A stretch of 64,000 nt of DNA from Trichomonas vaginalis G3 (taxonomy: Eukaryota; Parabasalia; Trichomonadida; Trichomonadidae): positions 9,767,797 through 9,831,796 of the forward strand of contig NC_067204.1 of NCBI RefSeq assembly GCF_026262505.1. The letters run 5' to 3'. The notes under the pieces were generated by a model that saw nothing but the letters and a program-made list of their open reading frames with translations, did no database searches and was not told the origin of the DNA. A program made the translations under genes and the position numbers. Positions 28,642-38,639 of this stretch are shown one piece after another (the first letter of the stretch is position 1; each line of letters opens with the position of its first letter).

Positions 28642-29710
28642 TCATCCTTCTGAGAATTCAATGTTTATAAATAATAACAAATAAGAATATTTGATGCTGA
28701 AATAAATACAATTAGATACAGCATTCATGGTTTCAATAACGGTTATCCTTGCTAAACCATATCCATTATGGCCATTGCTTTCATATTGATCAGGTGACGA
28801 AAAACTTGGGATTTTAACCAAACTGCTCAGAAGAGTAGTGGAATAAAATCGGAAGCCAGAGAAATGTACAGATGTAGTTAAGTGTTTTAAGTTTGCTTCA
28901 GTATAATCTTGACTTATTGCTTTACAATTTTCATGACCGCTTATATAAGAAGAACCTCCTGATCCACTTCCAACGCGTGAATCGACTTTACCCCCGCCAC
29001 CGCCCCCATAATAGCCTCCACTACCTCCGCTACCATGAAATGGATCATTACAATATCCGCCAATCCCAAACTTTCCATTTACACCATGGGAGCTAGCTCC
29101 GATTCCATAATAATCTTGTTTTGCGCCATATGATTTATCAAACCAATCACTTTCGTCAAAACTGCAAATGACACCATTGGATCCTATTAGACCACCGCCG
29201 GCACCCCCTTGAATAAAGCCTCCACAGCTTTTATAATATGCAGACCCAGCGCCTCCGGCAGAAACCATTACTCTTGATTTCAAACTTTCAAAATCATCCC
29301 ATTGACCTCCCATGAGTCGTAAATCGGAAGCGCCACCTCCTGAACCACCAGATACTGAGTAACTACGATCAGTAACATTTATTGTGCCTCGTCCACCACC
29401 ATTATATGTCGCAGGACCACTCCAGGCACCACTTTCACCAAGATATAGATAAAGGGTTTTCGGGTTGAAAAGTGACATAAACCCTGAAGTATAAGCACCT
29501 CTTCCTCCTCGATTATCTAAGTATCCACCAGAGGCACCCCATAACTCAACCTTGTACATACTTGGTTTGAATTGCAACTCAAAGAATGTACAATCATTAT
29601 TAGAGCATGGATATTCAAATTTGAAAGTGTTTCCTGATCTTCTGACAGGTTCTGGCTTGGTAACTTTAGACTCATTACCAAATCTTACATGAATTGCTAG
29701 TAATCAGCAT
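28642..29710 (-). CDS. Glycine-rich (PF12810-like) protein, 5' frameshift
   Basis: Minus frame open from 29703 to the stop at 28642. It begins IHVRFGNESKVTKPEPVRRS, then FKFEYPCSNNDCTFFELQ, then YKVELWGASGGYLDNRGGRG followed by long Gly/Ser runs (GGYYGGGGGGK). This is the trichomonad/metazoan glycine-rich domain also present in ALK-type receptors. The frame has no ATG at its head: the ATG that follows the AAAAAGTGACAAAA motif is at 29710 in another frame, so a one- or two-base indel between 29710 and about 29695 seems likely. The first in-frame ATG is inside the domain (29559). A hydrophobic tail (YSLLLFINIEF) may be a weak anchor. Likely secreted or surface, but the start is damaged. Confidence 0.6.
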
Positions 29711-29727
29711 ATTCAAAGATTGATGTG

Positions 29728-29741
29728 TTTTGTCACTTTTT
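29728..29741 (-). promoter_or_regulatory. Candidate initiator motif AAAAAGTGACAAAA
   Basis: Minus strand, 17 bases upstream of the ATG at 29710 of the glycine-rich gene. Identical to the copy at 13671-13684. Confidence 0.45.
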
Positions 29742-30011
29742 GGACTTCAAAAAATATAGATTTATCTGCATAAATTTAACAAATTAGTCTCGAATATGAA
29801 AGCCCTATACATAGATTCTTAAAAGAATAAAAATCACCGTAAATATCAAACAAAGTGCGTAACAGTTTGATTATCTATGAATTACTATTATCATTTGAAG
29901 GCTTATAATATTAAACATTATTAAATCGGCTAATGGGACATAAATTGATTAAAAATTCACTTATCAAAAAAATTTTATATTGAATTTATAAAAATAAAGT
30001 TTTTATTGAAA

Positions 30012-30791
30012 CTAATCTTGTGTACTCTCAATTTCTATAGTTCTCTTAACTAATTCTGCCTGTTTTTTCAAATCTTTGAAATTTTCTAATTTTCGTTCAA
30101 TTCCGAATTTCAAAACATCTTCTGGTATTCTTTTAATTTCACTTTCATTATAACCAATGCCAGAAAGGAAATTAGTTGTTTTTGGATCGATATTTTTTGA
30201 TTTTGGTTTCATTTTTAGTGGCTTTAAAATAATTTTAATCAAAGTTGAATTATTTTTGTCTACCAAATCGCCTATTGTTGAGTGTTCACCTGTTCTCAAG
30301 TTAGGATCACAATTTTCCATGTTATTCTTTAAATATTCAAAGCATTTAGATGCATTCTGTCTCGCTGCTATATGTATTGGATAAAATCCGTTTGATTTTT
30401 CATCTAAACTAAATTTCTTTTCTCGATGAAGATAAACTAAAACATCAATGTTGTCTTTCATTATAGAAAGTGCTACAGCATTAAGTCCAGATTGCTTCTT
30501 TTTTGCTTCTTCTTGGCATTGTTCAAAATATTCTTTCGTATCGATTTTGCATTTTGGAGCGTGATAAATTACATGATCTGAAGCTCTAACAAGCCTAAAA
30601 TACGGATCTGCACCATGTTTTTCTAATATTCTTAAAGTTTCTGGCTTCCCATAGATACAAGCGTACAAATATGGTGTAATTCCATGAAAAAGCTTCTCTT
30701 TTTTGTTAATAAGTATTCGATTAGCATTGTTCTTATTGATTGCATTTTCTAGTTTATCTCCATTCTTGATAATCGTAAAGATATCAGTCAT
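30012..30791 (-). CDS. Small ankyrin repeat protein
   Basis: 259 residues. Ankyrin-like repeats at about 37-70 (GITPYLYACIYGKPETLRIL, EKHGADP), 100-130 (GLNAVALSIMKDNIDVLVYL) and 133-165 (GFYPIHIAARQNASKCFEYL). The Lys-rich tail (about 195-259) is helical. It lacks the DUF3447 region and the ISHGANINEKD signature of the large family, so it is a separate, more divergent type. No signal or membrane segment. Protein-binding role only inferred. Confidence 0.7.
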   Translation of the reverse strand: MTDIFTIIKNGDKLENAINKNNANRILINKKEKLFHGITPYLYACIYGKPETLRILEKHGADPYFRLVRASDHVIYHAPKCKIDTKEYFEQCQEEAKKKQSGLNAVALSIMKDNIDVLVYLHREKKFSLDEKSNGFYPIHIAARQNASKCFEYLKNNMENCDPNLRTGEHSTIGDLVDKNNSTLIKIILKPLKMKPKSKNIDPKTTNFLSGIGYNESEIKRIPEDVLKFGIERKLENFKDLKKQAELVKRTIEIESTQD

Positions 30792-31280
30792 AAAATTAAA
30801 AATCTTTTTGAATATTTTTTTCCAACATAATTTATTTGTTTTCTGTTTTAATTATGCTTCGAATCACAATTACAAATAAAACAGATTGAAATGAATATTA
30901 GGTCAGATGATCAATATGGCAAAATTATGAATTTCCCAACTCACTAGTTGCTCATGGAATTATGGAGAGCTTAAGCCAAGTAGCTGATGCGTTACTATGC
31001 ATCAGCTAATTATGTATGTAAGATCAAAATAAGAAATATGATGGGATTACATGCTGGGTAGCTATATACAATACATGATTTAACATACAAATGACACATA
31101 GCTGTAATCCGGCATTTAAAATGATAAAAAACGCCAACAATTAATTTCCTAATGATCTTTTTATTCTGATATGAGGCCCAAAAACGAAATGTTTGCCAAA
31201 TGGAGGCCATATAAATATCATATGTAATTATTTCATGATAATATTCTCATTTTACAAAACCTCCAAAAATATAACGTATT
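30792..31280. other. Gene-free spacer with a hairpin
   Basis: AT-rich. A perfect 10-bp inverted repeat TAGCTGATGC / GCATCAGCTA with an 8-base loop lies at 30981-31008. The stretch TCATTTTACAAAACC (31247-31261) is a possible T. vaginalis-type TCA initiator for the next gene. No gene seen. Confidence 0.4.
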
Positions 31281-31583
31281 ATGACTGAAGCTGAGAAGAT
31301 TCTCAATGATTTGTCAACCAAAGAAGGCGTTATTGGAACAATAGCCATGACAAAGGAAGGCGTTCCAATTCGCACAACATTTTCAGCAGACGAAACAAAT
31401 ACATTTTCAGCATTAGTTGCTCATTTTATATCTAGAACCCACAAAGCATTAGAAGAAATCCCAGAAGCCGGCGAATTAGAAATTGTCCGTATAAGATCAA
31501 AGAAAAACGAACTAATTATTGCTCCTTATGGTGAATTTATTTTCATTGCTGTACAAAATCCATTTAGCAATAAGAAGCAATAA
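31281..31583 (+). CDS. DYNLRB: Roadblock/LC7 dynein light chain
   Basis: 100 residues, the family's normal length. EKILNDLSTKEGVIGTIAMT, KEGVPIRTTFSADETNTFSA, then a helix and ELEIVRIRSKKNELIIAPYG match the roadblock fold (E..l.ri....gV.g.ivvn.eG.piRtt.d...t..Ya). It binds dynein intermediate chain as a dimer and serves axonemal and cytoplasmic dynein, as expected in a flagellate. Intact. Confidence 0.92.
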   Translation: MTEAEKILNDLSTKEGVIGTIAMTKEGVPIRTTFSADETNTFSALVAHFISRTHKALEEIPEAGELEIVRIRSKKNELIIAPYGEFIFIAVQNPFSNKKQ

Positions 31584-32043
31584 AATAGTAATATGTAAGG
31601 TACGCATATCTAGAAATTAAACTGTTTTTTATTAATGCTTCCACAATTAATTTATTTACTTTGTTATGCATCAATCACTCATCTGGAAATGATCCACTAA
31701 CATTATACCTTCAATACATGAAAAATACTATATAGATTTCACCTTTTATTTTTGTATTTGGATAATTTTTTCTTTTTAATGAGAATTTAAGATATTTTTC
31801 ATAGCATAGGATAATAAGGTTGCTTTCATACAAGCATTCCATGCATTTTGAGGTATATTTTTCATGAATTTTAATTCTTCATTTATAAATTTGAAATATT
31901 TTTAATATCTTTATTCATTTTTAACATCACTTTCTCGACTATTCTAAGGGATTAAGACAAGACTTGTTAAATGTTTCATACTTGTGTAAACTTTTTTGCG
32001 GGTCTGTCACCATTCGTTTATTGAAAAAAAAATTTACAAAAAA
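31584..32043. other. Gene-free spacer
   Basis: AT-rich, with CTGTCACC near 32004-32011 upstream of the next ATG. No gene or repeat recognised. Confidence 0.4.
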
Positions 32044-32736
32044 ATGTTTGAAGAACAAAAAGAAGACAGAACTTTTATTTCACTTGGTAACCCACGAGGT
32101 CTAGCTATGACATCTCTTAATAAATATATTGCCCAAAGAAAGCAAATCAAGCCAACACCACTTCTTCCTCCAAAATCTCCGTCAGATAACCCAGCAGAAA
32201 CAATTGCACAATTACAAAATGAGCAATCAATTTTGTGTGAAGAGCTTAATGCCGAAAGAAGAAGAAATGAAAATCTCAGCGCAACATTTAAGTGTGCTCA
32301 ATCTTTGTCACAGTCACAATATCTAGAAAAACTCAATGCTATATCAACAGAGCTAAGCAAATCAGAAGATACATCTAAATATGTTAAAGAAGCTTTGAAT
32401 ATCATATTAAATATTATTGATCAAGAAACTCACTTCCAACCAGGCAAACTCAAAGCTGCTTCAGGAACTCCTATTCAAAGCCATGATGATGAAAATGATT
32501 CTAAGTTCAAAAAAGAAAATGAGAAAATTGATTCGGAAATACAGCGCTTAACTCAAGATAAAGAAGCTAAGCAAAAGCAGTTAGAAGAATTAGAGCTCCA
32601 AATCGAGAAAATGGAAGCTTCTAGGCAAGAATTAGTTGCCAAATCAAAACATTACTACGAAACATACAAGAAACGCGATGCTGCATGGAAAGAAAAGGTT
32701 CAAAAGATGAAGGAACAAATCCAACAGCCTCAATAA
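32044..32736 (+). CDS. Coiled-coil protein, 230 aa
   Basis: Starts MFEEQKEDRTFISLGNPRG at the ATG after an A-run; a TTG-type extension upstream is not credible. There is a Pro-rich segment (about 38-52), a coiled coil at 54-125 (ETIAQLQNEQSILCEELNAE) and a second long coil at about 160-228 (KKENEKIDSEIQRLTQDKEA). No enzymatic motif. It could be a cytoskeletal or basal-body component, as in many trichomonad coiled-coil proteins, but that is inference. Confidence 0.7.
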   Translation: MFEEQKEDRTFISLGNPRGLAMTSLNKYIAQRKQIKPTPLLPPKSPSDNPAETIAQLQNEQSILCEELNAERRRNENLSATFKCAQSLSQSQYLEKLNAISTELSKSEDTSKYVKEALNIILNIIDQETHFQPGKLKAASGTPIQSHDDENDSKFKKENEKIDSEIQRLTQDKEAKQKQLEELELQIEKMEASRQELVAKSKHYYETYKKRDAAWKEKVQKMKEQIQQPQ

Positions 32737-32998
32737 ATTTTGTTTTACATATTTTTGTTTTAAAATCCTTATATTTATTAAAGAACTGTTAATATATTTA
32801 ATATTTGAGCATTCTATCATACTGAGTTACACTCATAAGTCCAAATTTTCAGATTTAATTTTAGAATCATCAAAATTATTAGAATTATCGAACATTATTG
32901 AGTCAGCATCTTTCATTAGCAAGATGATATCAAAATTTTTATTTGTCATGCCTTGATGTCTTGTTTTTAATTCACTTCTGAGTTATTATGATTTCATA

Positions 32999-33012
32999 AA
33001 AAAGTGACAAAA
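32999..33012 (+). promoter_or_regulatory. Candidate initiator motif AAAAAGTGACAAAA
   Basis: One base before the ATG at 33014, giving an extremely short possible 5' UTR. Same 14-mer as at 13671 and 29728. Confidence 0.45.
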
Positions 33013-33013
33013 T

Positions 33014-33646
33014 ATGAAACAAGAAGAAATTGATTGGTGTTTAAAGATCCACGAGAAAATAAAAGCTAAAAAAGTTTATTCCCATGTTGCCAAACCTGAT
33101 TTAAAAATAGGATATAGTAGATCTTTAAATGAAATCGAAGAATTTTTGAAAAACAATAAATACTTAACAATTTTCGATTGGTCACTTGATGTTAACACAC
33201 TTATTGCCGATTTAGCTGAATACTATAGCGCACAGAAAAATTTACTTTTAATTTGTCACGATTTAGAATCATGGTTTGAGAAAAGGCTTATAAAACGTGC
33301 TGTTACTAAACCAGAAGTAGTAGAGAAGAATATCAGGAAGTGCGCTGAAAAAATCGTAATTATTGGCGAAGCCTACGATAACTTCTCAAGGATGCTTGCT
33401 GGAGAAAAGTTCTTCACTAAAAAGGGATCAAACTCATCTCACAAGCGTCGCGTTAATTCCGAAGAAGCAAGTTCAATCCAAAAATCTCTCGACGAACTTA
33501 AAGATGAGAACGTTTTACTCGGCGTCATGCGTATTCTTAAGAAATGGATGCCAGATCTTGATATACAGGAAAATACTACAATAGATATAATGAAAATGCC
33601 AAAACAATGCTTCGAAGAGCTTAAGATACTACTCGGAAAAGCATAA
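33014..33646 (+). CDS. Possible bromodomain-like protein, 210 aa
   Basis: The N-terminal ~100 residues follow the spacing of a bromodomain: CLKIHEKIKAKKVYSHVAKP (helix Z), GYSRSLNEIEEFLKNNKY (the P.dL.tI...l....Y helix), FDWSLDVNTLIADLAEYYSA (F..Dv.li..Na..Y) and LLLICHDLESWFEKRL (helix C). The binding Asn of classic bromodomains is not conserved (YYS), so acetyl-lysine binding is uncertain. The C-terminal part has QENTTIDIMKMPKQCFEELK, helical. This is a pattern-based call; otherwise hypothetical. Confidence 0.45.
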   Translation: MKQEEIDWCLKIHEKIKAKKVYSHVAKPDLKIGYSRSLNEIEEFLKNNKYLTIFDWSLDVNTLIADLAEYYSAQKNLLLICHDLESWFEKRLIKRAVTKPEVVEKNIRKCAEKIVIIGEAYDNFSRMLAGEKFFTKKGSNSSHKRRVNSEEASSIQKSLDELKDENVLLGVMRILKKWMPDLDIQENTTIDIMKMPKQCFEELKILLGKA

Positions 33647-34022
33647 TTACAATTATAGCTGTTACGTGTATGTAAATATCATTATTTTTAATTTTTTTTT
33701 TAATTTTAATCAAATTGGCATTTAATTCGGTAATAATATTTTCTATTTTCAATTTTGGGCTATTGTTATTAATTATTTAATGAAATACTAAGAATTGCTG
33801 AAATAATATTGTTTCAAAGAATGGCTTAATGTTTAATTAATGAATATATTATATGTGTTGGTGTCTAAACGATCATAAATCAGAAATATGGCCAATTTTT
33901 TTTTCATATTCGGTCATATCAAATCCATGAGAGCTAAGAAGATATATGATATCATTTCTTTGCTACTACTCTAATGTAATTTCTATGTGAAAATAATATA
34001 ATCATCGATAATAAGACTAAGA
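33647..34022. other. Gene-free spacer
   Basis: AT-rich between converging genes; nothing supported. Confidence 0.4.
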
Positions 34023-35069
34023 TTAAAATAAGATGTTTAGTGATGAAAGAAAAACACAAAGAAAAGAATTATATTCACTATGTTGAATGTTTTGTTTGAT
34101 TTCATAAATAGTAGGAATATCTGCATGACAAAGAGCAGTTGAAAAATGAGAAAGATTATGAGTAAATTCATTTGTGATTGTATTTATAAAGATAACTGCT
34201 CCTATTGTTTTTGGAGAATTGTTATCAATGTAACATCCATCTAATGTAAATTTACCTTCAAAATAATTATAAATACTACTTATAATGTTATTTATAAAAC
34301 TACTATTTTTGATATAAACTAGAGGATCCGAATAAAGAATTCCTCCATTATAGTTATTTAAAATGTTACAATTTAGAATTTCAAAAGTTTCTTGAGAACT
34401 TGAGTGACCAAATTTCCAACCTTGATCGGTACTTGATGAATTAGAAAAAGTGGAAAATGAACAATTTGAGCTTGATGAAAATGATTCAACTTGATAAAAA
34501 TCTCTCCAATATACTTTTGAAAATGAAATGTTGATTGATTTAATTTCGATTTGGCCATTTATTAAATAAAGATTTCTAGTTCCGAAGAGACTTTCATTTC
34601 CACTTTTACTAATAGAGGAATCATAAATATAATTTTTGTAGGTATTAGTAACATCAATTTTACAGTAAACACCTTTTGTACTTTGTGAGTTTACTTTAGA
34701 AGCGAAACTGCAGACGCGATCTTGAACAAATTCGCCTTCTTGCTGATAGAAAATACAACCGCCTGTTTGACTGTTACTACAATTATTAAATGTTGTAGTA
34801 TCAATGAGGAATTTGATTGCGGTATTTTGTGTGTTTAAGTAAACTGAACCTTGTGTGTTTACTTGAGTGAAAAAGCATGATGAAACATAGTAGTTATTTC
34901 CATTTGCAGTGAGCTTATTAGTATTTTTTGTATATTTTTCGTATTGTTCAGTTTCTGGATAAAATTCTTCCCAATCTTCGTGAATTTTTCTTCGTGATAC
35001 ATTGATCAATTGATGTCTAAAGAGTATTTGATTATACTCATATCCAAAAAAAGATCTATGAAATAGCTT
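34023..35069 (-). pseudogene. Beta-helix (Pmp-like) gene fragment without a start codon
   Basis: The frame is open from 35069 to the stop at 34023 (348 codons), but contains no in-frame ATG at all. The coding character is strong: repeated beta-helix units with GGCIFY, GGILYS, FNNC, FSKV and FINN motifs, like the intact gene at 20022. The C-terminal stalk and membrane helix of that gene are not seen; it ends LCVFLSSLNILF. Both ends are therefore missing or altered. Probably a truncated copy of a surface-protein gene. No start-site motif is present upstream of it on the minus strand. Confidence 0.6.
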
Positions 35070-35235
35070 TTATCCCCTATAAAAAGGGATTTTTGCTATT
35101 CCATAAATTTTGGATAAAAAGGTGACAATTAAAAATTTTCCTCATTCTTTCTCTAAAATTTGATTATAAAACTAACATTCTGAAATTTTCGAAAAACTAC
35201 GAAAATTTCTTTTATGGGCGTGCAGTCGCCAAAAA
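35070..35235. promoter_or_regulatory. Upstream region with initiator-like motif
   Basis: Contains AAAAAGGTGACAATT at 35116-35130, a one-base variant of the recurrent motif, 105 bases before the ATG at 35236. An imperfect inverted repeat (AATAGC...ATCCC / GGGAT...GCTATT) lies at about 35063-35099. Confidence 0.35.
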
Positions 35236-36345
35236 ATGTTATATGTACTTCCTTTCTTCGCCTTCAAGTTGAATGATCGATTAAATACATATGTCATGAA
35301 CCAATCATGGAAAGTTCCAGTTTTTGTATTCTGTTACTCACCACATTGTGGACATTGCAAAGAAATTCATCCTGATTGGGAAAAATTAGCAGAAGAATAT
35401 AAAAATGATCCAAAAGTAATCATAGCTGAGCTGAACTGTGAAGCATATCACCATACTTGTTCGCATGAACACCATGTAAATGGATATCCCGGATTCAGGA
35501 TAGTATTAAAAGGAAATTCAAAAACATATGATGGTAGTAGACATTATAATGGACTCAAAGAGAAAATAGATGAGCTAAGATTATTAAAAATGGACGAATT
35601 ATGCAACGTTTTAGATAATAATCAATTGAATAGTTCATTAAATTATCCTGCATTCGTTCTAAATTACGCTGGCAATCTGAAAGAAGGCTGTGCTTTTATC
35701 GACAAATTAGTTGGAAGAGATTATAATCTTGCAGATCAATTTTACATCAATTACAATCAATCCGAGATGGATATGGCAATATATACTGAAAAATTAGCGT
35801 CAGTTCAATTAGAAAAACCATGGTCGATAAAAAATGTCAAAAAATTCGTAAAAGAATACAAAACTAAGCCATTTGCTGTTGTAAAATGGAAAGAAATAAT
35901 GTCAAAGAATCGTCCGCTTGTTATTTTGATCGTTTCTGACTTAAATGATGCAAATTCTTTTAATAACATAGCCAAAAAAGACTTGACACATCACTGGGCC
36001 GCAGTAACTGCCGAAAGATTTAAATTCCTCAGCGGAGGAGATATAAAAATAGACAATCTCAAATATCCTGCCGCAATGATTACGAATTCCAAGAAAAACA
36101 AGTATGTATTGATAAGCCAAGTTTCAGAAAACCTTTTGTCTCAAGTTATCGGCAAAGATTTTGAAAGTTTTAACGATATACAAAATCAAAGGTTATCAAT
36201 GATATTTAGAGACTTAATTCTCTTCCCAGCACAAAGGTTTAAGAATAGAACAATATACATTATGATTGCTCTTGTTTTAATTGCTTTAATCGGTGGCTGC
36301 ATTTATTATGTTTTCGATATGCAGCCAACTTATAAATTTGAATAA
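35236..36345 (+). CDS. Membrane-anchored PDI-like thioredoxin-fold protein
   Basis: 369 residues. A short signal peptide (about 1-10) is followed by a thioredoxin domain with PVFVFCYSPHCGHCKEIHPD: the CGHC active site is at 38-41, the PDI type. NGYPGFRIVLKG supplies the cis-Pro loop. A second, non-catalytic thioredoxin-like half follows (about 130-330), then a single membrane helix (about 338-359, IYIMIALVLIALIGGCIYYV) and a short tail. It should catalyse disulfide exchange in the ER lumen, anchored like TMX-type PDIs. No KDEL signal; the anchor may retain it. Confidence 0.85.
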   Translation: MLYVLPFFAFKLNDRLNTYVMNQSWKVPVFVFCYSPHCGHCKEIHPDWEKLAEEYKNDPKVIIAELNCEAYHHTCSHEHHVNGYPGFRIVLKGNSKTYDGSRHYNGLKEKIDELRLLKMDELCNVLDNNQLNSSLNYPAFVLNYAGNLKEGCAFIDKLVGRDYNLADQFYINYNQSEMDMAIYTEKLASVQLEKPWSIKNVKKFVKEYKTKPFAVVKWKEIMSKNRPLVILIVSDLNDANSFNNIAKKDLTHHWAAVTAERFKFLSGGDIKIDNLKYPAAMITNSKKNKYVLISQVSENLLSQVIGKDFESFNDIQNQRLSMIFRDLILFPAQRFKNRTIYIMIALVLIALIGGCIYYVFDMQPTYKFE

Positions 36346-36686
36346 ATGTTTGTATTTCATGTCAAATATAATGCTTTTCAAACTATTTAGTTCGTAATAT
36401 AATTTTTTATGAAAATTAATTTAGACTTATCCGCTTGAATATTCCAATAATCAACATATTTTACATTAATATAGCTTTATACCTTTTAATGACCTTTTCA
36501 TCTTTCTAAATTAAAAAGTTTATTATAGATTTAAAGAAAGAGATACAATTTACCCAAATGGAATAGACAAGCAGATAAACCACTTGCAATACTTAATAGT
36601 TAAAATGCTTCAGAATCATTATTACCATATGGAAATGATTTTAGACATTTTCGCCTGTAAAAAGTGCCAAGATTTAAAATCTTGAA
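36346..36686. other. Gene-free spacer
   Basis: AT-rich. Near its end AAAAAGTGCCAA (36659-36670) is a one-base variant of the recurrent start-site motif, 16 bases before the ATG at 36687. Confidence 0.4.
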
Positions 36687-37205
36687 ATGGAAGCTTCTTT
36701 TATGAGGATTACAATGGAATTAAATAGATGTGAGAATGAAAGTACACAAGCAATTAATGCCCTTAATGGTATAGTTATGAAATGGGAATCAATTAGAACG
36801 GCTTTTCGCGAATATAAGAACAATCTTGGCTCTCTAAGCCAATATGCAGGGCTTCAAAGTAAATTAGAAATGGAACAGCTAGTAAGCTGTGATGCACTCA
36901 TTGCTGAATTAAACAGACAATTAGTTTTATATGAACATTCACTTACTCAATGCAGAGGTACGCTTGTAAAAGCAAAAGATATGTTTATGACTAAACCATT
37001 GGATGTTGCATGGTCATTTCCACCAGATACAAATAGTATTACTGAAAAATACGAAGAAGCCTGCCAAGCAATCAATAAAGCAGCTGCCTCCATAGAAGCT
37101 AAGAAATTAGCTCTATATTCTGTAAATCAAAGTGAAAATCTTTATGAACCAGAATCAGTTCTTAAATTTATTGAAGAATGGAAGAAAGAACCTAATTACC
37201 TATAA
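36687..37205 (+). CDS. Coiled-coil hypothetical protein, 172 aa
   Basis: All-helical: MRITMELNRCENESTQAINA, YAGLQSKLEMEQLVSCDALI, ALIAELNRQLVLYEHSLTQC. A short Pro-containing break (PLDVAWSFPPDTNS) separates it from another helix. No signal or membrane segment. The length and helical pattern would fit a BAR-like or cytoskeletal bundle, but I do not recognise a family. Confidence 0.6.
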   Translation: MEASFMRITMELNRCENESTQAINALNGIVMKWESIRTAFREYKNNLGSLSQYAGLQSKLEMEQLVSCDALIAELNRQLVLYEHSLTQCRGTLVKAKDMFMTKPLDVAWSFPPDTNSITEKYEEACQAINKAAASIEAKKLALYSVNQSENLYEPESVLKFIEEWKKEPNYL

Positions 37206-38129
37206 TACTACGTAATTTTAACTACTTTTGTTTCATATAAATAGAGTGTTTGCATATTTGATAAAAATAAATACGTATTTTTTTACTTTGAGAAGTATTA
37301 TTGATAGGACATATACATTAAGAATCTCATTTGGAGAAGTAGCTGTCGGGATCTCAAAAATAAAAATTACTACTTTCCCAACATTTAGAATAAGGTTATT
37401 GCCCTAAAATTCAGTTATAGACACTTAGGAGAGCATTTAAACCATGATATTTTGGCATATGATAGAGAAACATCTTATAAACATTTTCAGTATGTTTTCC
37501 TATAAAATAACGATCTCACATGAAATTACTAAAATATCAAATTTTGATTTTCACTTTAAAGTTGGGAGAATACTCTACAGTGACAGGGTATACAATTTTA
37601 ACCTTTGTTTTGATTATAAATAAAGTATTGATAGAGATATGAGTTGTACAGAATTATACACGTGTGTTTAATCACATGTAAGTTGTGCAACAATAATGGT
37701 TAGCTAGATAGTATATTAGGGAACTGTGATTTATGATCTAATTCAATAAGATGTAAATGATATTCAAATATATTAAATAAATGCGAATGTTCAAGATGTG
37801 GAATCAGTTAGTTAATTGTTGTATATAGATATTTTACTGTGATTAATGAATTTTTTAACAATTTAAAATTATCAAATTTCAAAATATGCGCAACGAGATA
37901 ATTTGAGAGTATTTTGAGAACTGAAGACTTATGATTTAGTGTTTTTGAATAAGCACATCAATATAAAGATAGAAAATAAATTGAGATATAATTTTTTTGA
38001 AGGTATTATAAGGGTGGAGGTAGTAGGATGAATTTTTAATGTTCTATACTTTCATGGCAAATAATTAAATAGAAGTAAAATTTTGTTTTAAGAATTGAAA
38101 ATTTTAAATAAAAAAGGAATGTTAGTAAT
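37206..38129. other. Gene-free AT-rich region
   Basis: No open frame with protein-like composition on either strand and no repeat that I can see. Confidence 0.45.
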
Positions 38130-38543
38130 GCTAATTTATTTGATTCCGGGGGACACCCCGGTTATCAAATATATTTATTAGAACGGAAAATCTCTCACTT
38201 TTCGAAAAAATCGAAACTGCAAGGATCTCCGATTCTCGATATGATAATTTATTTGATTCCGGGGGACACCCCGGTTATCAAATATATTTATTAGAACGGA
38301 AAATCTCTCACTTTTCGAAAAAATCGAAACTGCAAGGATCTCCGATTCTCGATATGATAATTTATTTGATTCCGGGGGACACCCCGGTTATCAAATATAT
38401 TTATTAGAATGGAAAATCTCTCACTTTTCGAAAAAATCGAAACTGCAAGGATCTCCGATTCTCGATATGATAATTTATTTGATTCCGGGGGACACCCCGG
38501 TTATCAAATATATTTATTAGAATGGAAAATATCTCACTTTTCG
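38130..38543. repeat. 113-bp tandem array, each unit with a strong hairpin
   Basis: GATTCCGGGGG recurs at 38142, 38255, 38368 and 38481, exact 113-bp spacing. Three full units and a shorter fourth, almost identical. Each unit holds a stem-loop: ATTTGAT..CCGGGG, loop GACA, CCCCGG..ATCAAAT, about 13 paired bases with a one-base asymmetry. The GC-rich stem stands out in AT-rich surroundings. No coding frame. Confidence 0.9.
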
Positions 38544-38639
38544 ATTTTTTTTTAACAAAAATATGGCATTCTTAAATTATAGTTACATGTTATTTCACAA
38601 TCATTATCATTAAAAAATTCAATTATTCATGTTGTTTTG

